The notes under the pieces are model-generated. The model was not told the DNA's origin, made no database searches, and saw nothing but the letters and a program-made list of their open reading frames with translations. From Paulinella micropora (lineage: Eukaryota > Cercozoa > Imbricatea > Euglyphida > Paulinellidae), in contig WBZZ01002160.1 in the NCBI GenBank assembly GCA_019918135.1, forward strand, positions 1 to 45,000: 45,000 bases of DNA, in the 5' to 3' direction. The translations under genes and the position numbers were made by a program. This document shows positions 41,431 to 45,000 of this stretch, piece after piece. How positions within the stretch are numbered: position 1 is the first letter of the stretch; every line of letters starts with the position of its first letter.

Positions 41431-43718
41431 CATGAACATAGGGAAATTCTCTTTATCCGAAGGAACTTACAACACACTGAGCCAAAGTCTCAGCTGCTGC
41501 TCCCGGGTGCGCTCGTCATCGGTGGCTTTGCAGACCAGTAGGAAGACAGCGCAGTCGGCCGACAAGAAGTGCAGGTTGGTGGCGTAGAACTCGGGCTGGC
41601 CCGGCAGGTCCCGCACCATCCAATGCAGCCCCGCCTCTGAGTCCTGCACACAGTGCGTCAAATAATGCGCCATTGGACATGACGATGCCCGTAATTTCCG
41701 TACGGCTGCCTACCCCTTTTAGGGTCCCCTTTGTTTTTCTAATGTTTTTTTCCACCCATGTCCGGTGACTATTCAAAAACTTCTGGCCGACAATATTAAT
41801 ATTCGCCATCGTATCATTACCAACTTTTAATGTGGTTTGTAAAGTTTCACAAAAGAGGTCAGTGTAGCATAGCGCGTCTGGTCTATGTAAACTAGCCGCT
41901 AGCACATGAATTTTTCGTTCTAGGGTTTTGAGTCTAAGCTCAAGTTCCTTGTCCTCTTCTCGTTCTCTCCCCTTTTCCGCCAACTTAACTTCTTGAGTCT
42001 CCGGGGCTTCCGGTATCTCGAGTGTCTTTTGGACAGAGTCTGGTACACCGAGTGTACTCGTGTCTATAGCAGAGACTATTGAGTCCTTTGGCGGGGGTAC
42101 GGTCCGCTGCTTCTTCGTAGGAGGAGACCTAGCCTTTAGTTTCGGCTTCCTCTCTTCCATCGCCTTCTTCGCCTTCCTATTCGCATCATTTATCATATTA
42201 GCTCTCGAAGGATGAACTAGCAAGTGCTTACCTTGAGGCTTGTGAGGCTGTGTGCCTTCACCTTCACGTCTGGGAGGAACGTAACCGTTCGTATCCTGTT
42301 CATCAACAGTAGGCATAACTGTGACTGTCGGATTAAAAAGAACAGTTTTTATCTCCTTCTCTCTCTTCTTTTCCTCTCTCTTCTCCTCCCGTCAGTCTAC
42401 GACGACAACACGCTCACCTGAGCCGGTGTCTTCGTCTTGACGTCCCCCCTCCGTAGCGGTATAAGCTTGCTGGGGGTAGTTGGAGCTGGAACTGGTGCTA
42501 TAATTCCAGTATCCGTGTCCTCTGGGAGGGCGCGCTGGACATCAAAAAGCAAACAAAGGGAAAATTTCTAGAATATCCGATATTGTATGCATAATAGTAT
42601 GTCTCTACCGAACAAGTAAAACATTTCATTGCATTCGTGATTGTTAGTCACGAATACGATTCGCGAAGATTGTTTTCTGAAACGAAGAGTACTTTCTTTT
42701 GCTAACAGTCAATAGATCCACCCTCTTTTATGCCTGCCATGACATTTTGGAAACACTTCACTGACTGTCTGTTGCATTGTTTGTGTAAGCCATTCCGAGT
42801 GGATATTCATCGGGTTGAGAATGCACCAGGCAGTTGAAGAGCAGCACGCTGGTAGTCCGCTCCAGGCGACTCCATTTGGCAGTCTTGCGCGCTAACCAGC
42901 CCCGCTCCAGCAGCGTCGACTTGCCCACTTTGAATTGCCCACCGTTACTAACTGCAGATCAGACAGACCTGCAATCAATCGCAAGTATCAACCATTGAAA
43001 GGACTGCAAAGTAAATTTCATGGTCATTTATCTATAAGAGGTAACACTGGGAGGGACAAATAGCCAAGAATTATTCCAGAATTAAATTTTGTACTTTCTG
43101 ACAGCGTGGTGGACTGAGAACAAGTAAAGCCTACTAACATGTGGAGCAAGTTCAAACAAGAGGCTGTTGGGTAATTACGCAAAAGTACATAGAAATTCTC
43201 TGACCTGCAGCCGCGTCCGCGGTATTTGTTTTAGCTTTGAGCTTCCGAGTCGCAACAGCTGCAGCACCTGAGCAGCACACGACAAGATCTAAGGTTGTAT
43301 CCCTCCTAAGCTACCAAGGTTGGCGATATTAACATACTTGAATTCCTGCATCCACGCCTAAGACGTTGACGTCACTGCGCGCCCGTCTTCCCAACTCATC
43401 ATCCCGTTTCTATGACGTCACGAGACAAAATCGAAGACCATAGATTTGGTTGCAGATAATACATCATATTATCTAAGCAAAGAGGATTTCAAGTGACTGC
43501 ATTTGAAATGTACCTGGATTGCGGCTGACCAGTAGCTTCTGTAGCTTACTAAAGCGTTTGGCGTCTCCGAACTCGGCTGGGACTGTCGTCAACAAGTTTG
43601 CACGCAGATCCAGCTCCTCTAGAAAGGTTAAGCAGTCTTCGCTAGAAACTAGCAGTGTCAAGTCGTCGTCTGTCAAGCCGATCGCGTTGAGTCGCAAGCG
43701 CCGCAGCTGCCGGTGTTT
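36469..43718 (-). CDS. LRR-Roc-COR protein with FYVE-like zinc finger and two TIR domains
   Basis: This is an intron-rich gene read on the minus strand. Exons with GT-AG borders, most of them agreeing in phase, are 43,718-43,514 (LRR), 42,951-42,827 (P-loop), 41,643-41,471 (DLPGQ), 41,206-41,098 (THQD), 40,683-40,541, 40,428-40,350, 40,262-40,191, 39,995-39,931 (COR start), 39,161-38,799 (COR and zinc finger), 38,615-38,259 and 38,143-38,025 (COR end), and 37,828-36,469 (TIR-TIR to stop). ROCO proteins are GTPase switches in which Roc and COR act together and LRRs sense ligands; TIR domains signal or cleave NAD. The combination suggests an intracellular receptor with a built-in effector. Weak points are a phase conflict between 39,931 and 39,161, where a COR exon is probably missed, a one-base frame break in an A run at 39,011-39,020, and the true start, which lies upstream. 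Confidence 0.75.
38025..38615 (-). other. ROCO gene exons: C-terminal COR (two exons)
   Basis: Exon 38,615-38,259 encodes VLRFLQMLDVIVPL and, after a Pro/Ala/Gln-rich insert, MIPSSVGERYSG and ELLFPPGFTAVLPPRLLSKK. These are the F-L-x-F/M-x-L, P-S and LPPG-x-F-x-RL features of COR. Exon 38,143-38,025 continues in phase with RLAIYFGTHEFCFREV and VRVVLDEQGRELFL and splices in phase 2 to the TIR exon. Confidence 0.65.
38799..39161 (-). other. ROCO gene exon: COR winged-helix segment and FYVE-like zinc finger
   Basis: The exon begins with NRGGVSRQDIQKALLEERW, which fits the COR G-x-V-x4-L-x5-W pattern. After a Lys-rich linker encoded by an A run it encodes a zinc finger with four cysteine pairs: CEVC, CHEC, CSGC and CVHC (about 38,963-38,841), with HHYC resembling the R-HHC-x2-C core of FYVE domains. 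The A10 run makes the two halves lie in different frames; nine A residues would join them. FYVE domains usually bind phosphatidylinositol 3-phosphate on endosomes, but the canonical basic residues are only partly present. Confidence 0.65.
39162..39930. repeat. ROCO intron with ACT/TAC triplet array
   Basis: A TAC triplet run with a few interruptions spans about 39,208-39,437. The rest of the interval should contain one further short COR exon, because the flanking exons do not agree in phase, but I could not identify it. Confidence 0.6.
39931..40683 (-). other. ROCO gene exons: end of Roc and start of COR (four exons)
   Basis: Exons 40,683-40,541, 40,428-40,350, 40,262-40,191 and 39,995-39,931 join in consistent phase. 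Visible pieces are FKHAHLDASGMLVDC, MLEDLRKRVSRAGRNLL, DLANVPEFLVMAQDGLAKW, KWHASYAEALEIVKSLLP and LVLRELIYEGDVMEFGTELV. The last has the L-x2-L-x4-G-x-V-x-F pattern of the COR N-terminal part. The expected D-P-x-W-L segment of COR does not follow and was not found. Confidence 0.65.
40955..41001. repeat. TAG triplet microsatellite in ROCO intron
   Basis: About fifteen TAG triplets are preceded by a T-rich segment (40,912-40,954). It lies in the intron between the THQD exon and the first COR-side exon. Confidence 0.85.
41098..41206 (-). other. ROCO gene exon: Roc G4 region
   Basis: CCTVLVCTHQDQLEPP carries THQD, the T/N-K-x-D guanine-specificity motif in the THxD form common in Roc domains. 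The first base completes the split codon of the preceding exon. The donor is taken at GTTGAC because it keeps the next exon in frame. Confidence 0.75.
41401..41430. repeat. Poly-T run in ROCO intron
   Basis: A run of about 28-30 T residues on the plus strand lies 40 bases downstream of the DLPGQ exon in gene orientation. It would read as poly-A in the pre-mRNA. It could be the tail of a retroposed sequence, but no element is recognisable next to it. Confidence 0.7.
41471..41643 (-). other. ROCO gene exon: Roc G3 region
   Basis: HWMVRDLPGQPEFYATNLHF contains the D-x2-G-Q motif (DLPGQ) of Roc domains. It is followed by ADCAVFLLVCKA, the expected next beta strand. The acceptor is TGTGCAG and the donor GTAAGT. 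Confidence 0.85.
41678..42330 (-). mobile_element. Retroelement fragment in ROCO intron
   Basis: The minus-strand frame from 42,316 encodes a gag-like and protease-start region collinear with the 15.8-19.4 kb element. Examples are LELRLKTLERKIHVLAASLH, LKVGNDTMANINIVGQKFL and TKGTLKGVGSRTEITGIV. Homology stops near 41,678, before the protease C-terminal half. It therefore lacks RT, RNase H and integrase. It lies in the intron between the P-loop and DLPGQ exons, in the same orientation as the gene. By chance the frame reads on into the ROCO exon out of register. Confidence 0.75.
42331..42826. other. ROCO intron remainder, no gene seen
   Basis: The segment has a CT-rich stretch (about 42,345-42,395) and unique sequence. 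The retroelement fragment's 5' limit may extend into it, but homology to the other copy becomes unclear beyond about 42,330. Confidence 0.4.
42827..42951 (-). other. ROCO gene exon: Roc P-loop
   Basis: The exon carries GGQFKVGKSTLLERG, a GxxxxGKST nucleotide-binding loop, followed by LERTTSVLLFNCL, which sits where Roc domains have the switch I threonine. The acceptor is ATCTGCAG and the donor GTGCAT. It joins the next exon in phase. Confidence 0.8.
43205..43267 (-). other. Possible extra LRR exon
   Basis: A 63-base segment between an acceptor (GTGCTGCTCAG) and a donor (GTCAGAG) encodes LQLLRLGSSKLKQIPRTRL, which fits one LRR unit. Its phase (0/0) conflicts with the phase 1 junction between the flanking exons. 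It may be an unused or alternative repeat cassette, or a neighbouring exon may be misplaced. Confidence 0.4.
43514..43718 (-). other. ROCO gene exon: leucine-rich repeats
   Basis: The exon encodes about 68 residues with LRR spacing: QLRRLRLNAIGLTDDDL, then FLEELDLRANLLTTVPAEFG, then KLQKLLVSRNP. The acceptor is CATTGCAG and the donor GTACAT. LRRs in ROCO proteins form a curved recognition surface. Confidence 0.75.
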
Positions 43719-45000
43719 CTGCAATGTGTCAGCAAACATGACATCTTGCTGCATTTGAGCTCAAATAAAGTTGTACAGATGAGAATCTTTTTAAAACCTA
43801 CAAGTGACATTTGGTATCTACTTGTCTGGTCTCTTGCTCTCTCTTCAGCGACTTTTGAATTCAAAGAATATTATTCCCCCTTTTGATACTTTTTTTCTCT
43901 TTCAGGATCTGCCTTTTTTGTGGTTATTTGATCATTTAATTCTCAAAGTTTGTGTGCTTTCCTCAATGACATCTACACGCTAGGTTGAGACTAGGAAAAA
44001 ATAAGTACAAGCTAAAATACACAAAACTAAATTATTATATTGTATTGTACTATAAATATATTGTAAACTTGATAATGAAAATCACAATAACAGTCAACAT
44101 GAAATGATAAGCAACATTGCATAATACACAAATGATCTCAGTTAAGCTGGCTAACCGATATCCAGACAAGGAGATCCTGGAAAGAAGAATGATGAGCGAT
44201 CTTAGAGGACTGCAAGACTAGCTCGTGTAGATTGGTTCCCTAGCATACCAGCAACAGATAGTAGGGCGTGATGAATACAGGCATTGATGTTTTAAAATTT
44301 AAAATGAATACAAGTTTCATGCTATGCAACAAACGACAATTGCTGAAACGCGCTAGACCTCGGGACCATACTAGTCACTGACAAAAACGAATGATTAATC
44401 TTAAAATATTACTAGTTTTACATATGTTTCTGCTGTTATCGTTGAAAGTTATAGACACTGCAAATATTAGCAACAAGAGCAATCAACAAATAGTTTCGTA
44501 TAAACACATATACAACATATTATACTTCAGTCTGGTATGTTGGGAGTTCACCTTCTCAAAAAGGACTGCGTTGTCAACAGGCCCCACTACTCCGACACGG
44601 GCTGCTCCCTAGCACAAGACATGTTTTAAGTCAACACGCACACACAATATTACACAAACTCTCTCGCGCACACAAATTTGACTGCAAAAATCAAAGTCAA
44701 TCTGAGGTTGAGACCCCACTGCAAAGCTCCTGCAGCTCGGTCACGCGCGATCGATTAGTCTGGCAAGAAAAATAAACAAGTGACAACTTAGGTACTTGTC
44801 TGCTAATGCTGCTTCTGTCACTTTATGTGTTGATGTTATATAACTTATATATATACTGTGATGTATAATGAACAAATGGATGAATAGAGAGATAGATAAA
44901 TAGAGAGGTGCATGCGTGCTTGCCTGCCTGCACATACATAGATACGTGCATACTACACATGTACATATAGATATATTGTTAGACACATACATTGGAAAGA
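43719..45000. other. ROCO upstream introns or 5' flank
   Basis: Apart from the possible exon at 44,552-44,608, I see only AT-rich unique DNA and short CA-, TATA- and GATA-like runs (44,840-44,990). The start codon of the ROCO gene is not recognisable here and probably lies beyond the window. Confidence 0.4.
44552..44608 (-). other. Possible upstream exon of the ROCO gene
   Basis: A 57-base segment encodes AARVGVVGPVDNAVLFEK in frame. It is preceded by an acceptor-like TTGTGCTAG and followed by a donor-like GTGAAC. Its phase (0 at both ends) fits the next exon at 43,718. No LRR consensus is visible in it. The intron to 43,718 shows no other gene. Confidence 0.4.

Noticed and set aside
41516..42316. 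266-residue frame apparently fusing a coiled-coil protein to Gly/Ala-rich sequence
   Set aside because: It is a retroelement fragment read on, out of register, into the Roc DLPGQ exon.

Overview
This window is eukaryotic nuclear DNA. It is dominated by simple repeats and degenerate mobile elements. The only clear cellular gene is intron-rich, with GT-AG splice sites that I could phase-check by hand. That gene is a leucine-rich-repeat Roc-COR (LRR-ROCO) protein. Together with the repeat-rich, gene-poor setting this makes me favour a brown alga or another stramenopile, where expanded LRR-ROCO families are known. This is an inference: the window holds no rRNA or organelle marker that would settle the taxon.

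Layout. 1-15.6 kb holds no gene I can support. It contains a 290-base fold-back palindrome, three tandem copies of a roughly 1 kb satellite-like unit, composite elements with long CA/TG cores, a TAG array carrying telomere-like TTAGGG words, and poly-C/poly-G modules. 15.8-19.4 kb (minus strand) is a dead Ty3/gypsy-type retroelement. It has an acidic/basic gag-like region, a protease remnant, an RT with an internal deletion, an RNase H broken by frameshifts, and the integrase zinc finger only. 19.9-21.1 kb is a 1.1 kb polypyrimidine tract. 21.97-31.7 kb is the most unusual part: a decayed, multi-frame element of intermediate GC, with a GIY-YIG nuclease remnant on its right side, is interrupted by a very GC-rich island of about 7.1 kb (about 23.09-30.22 kb). 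The island carries intact, intron-free ORFs that diverge from a central inverted repeat. The two arms of that repeat each encode a copy of the same 102-residue protein. 31.8-34.7 kb is an array of same-orientation tRNA-derived SINEs separated by long TTA tracts. 34.7-36.4 kb is mostly empty.

36.47-44.6 kb (minus strand) is the ROCO gene, running off the window or starting near its right edge. From at least 12 exons I reconstruct this order: LRR, Roc GTPase (GxxxxGKST, DLPGQ and THQD motifs), COR with an eight-cysteine FYVE-like zinc finger inserted in it, and two C-terminal TIR domains that both keep the expected catalytic glutamate. A fragment of the same retroelement family as the 15.8-19.4 kb copy sits in one of its introns. 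If the architecture is confirmed, this gene would couple a ROCO switch to two TIR effector domains in one polypeptide, a plausible innate immune receptor.

The two candidates for something undescribed are therefore the LRR-Roc-COR(zinc finger)-TIR-TIR gene, and the GC-rich palindromic island, which could be a piece of a large DNA virus or a cargo-carrying mobile element. I could run no database search, so family assignments rest on motifs read by eye.
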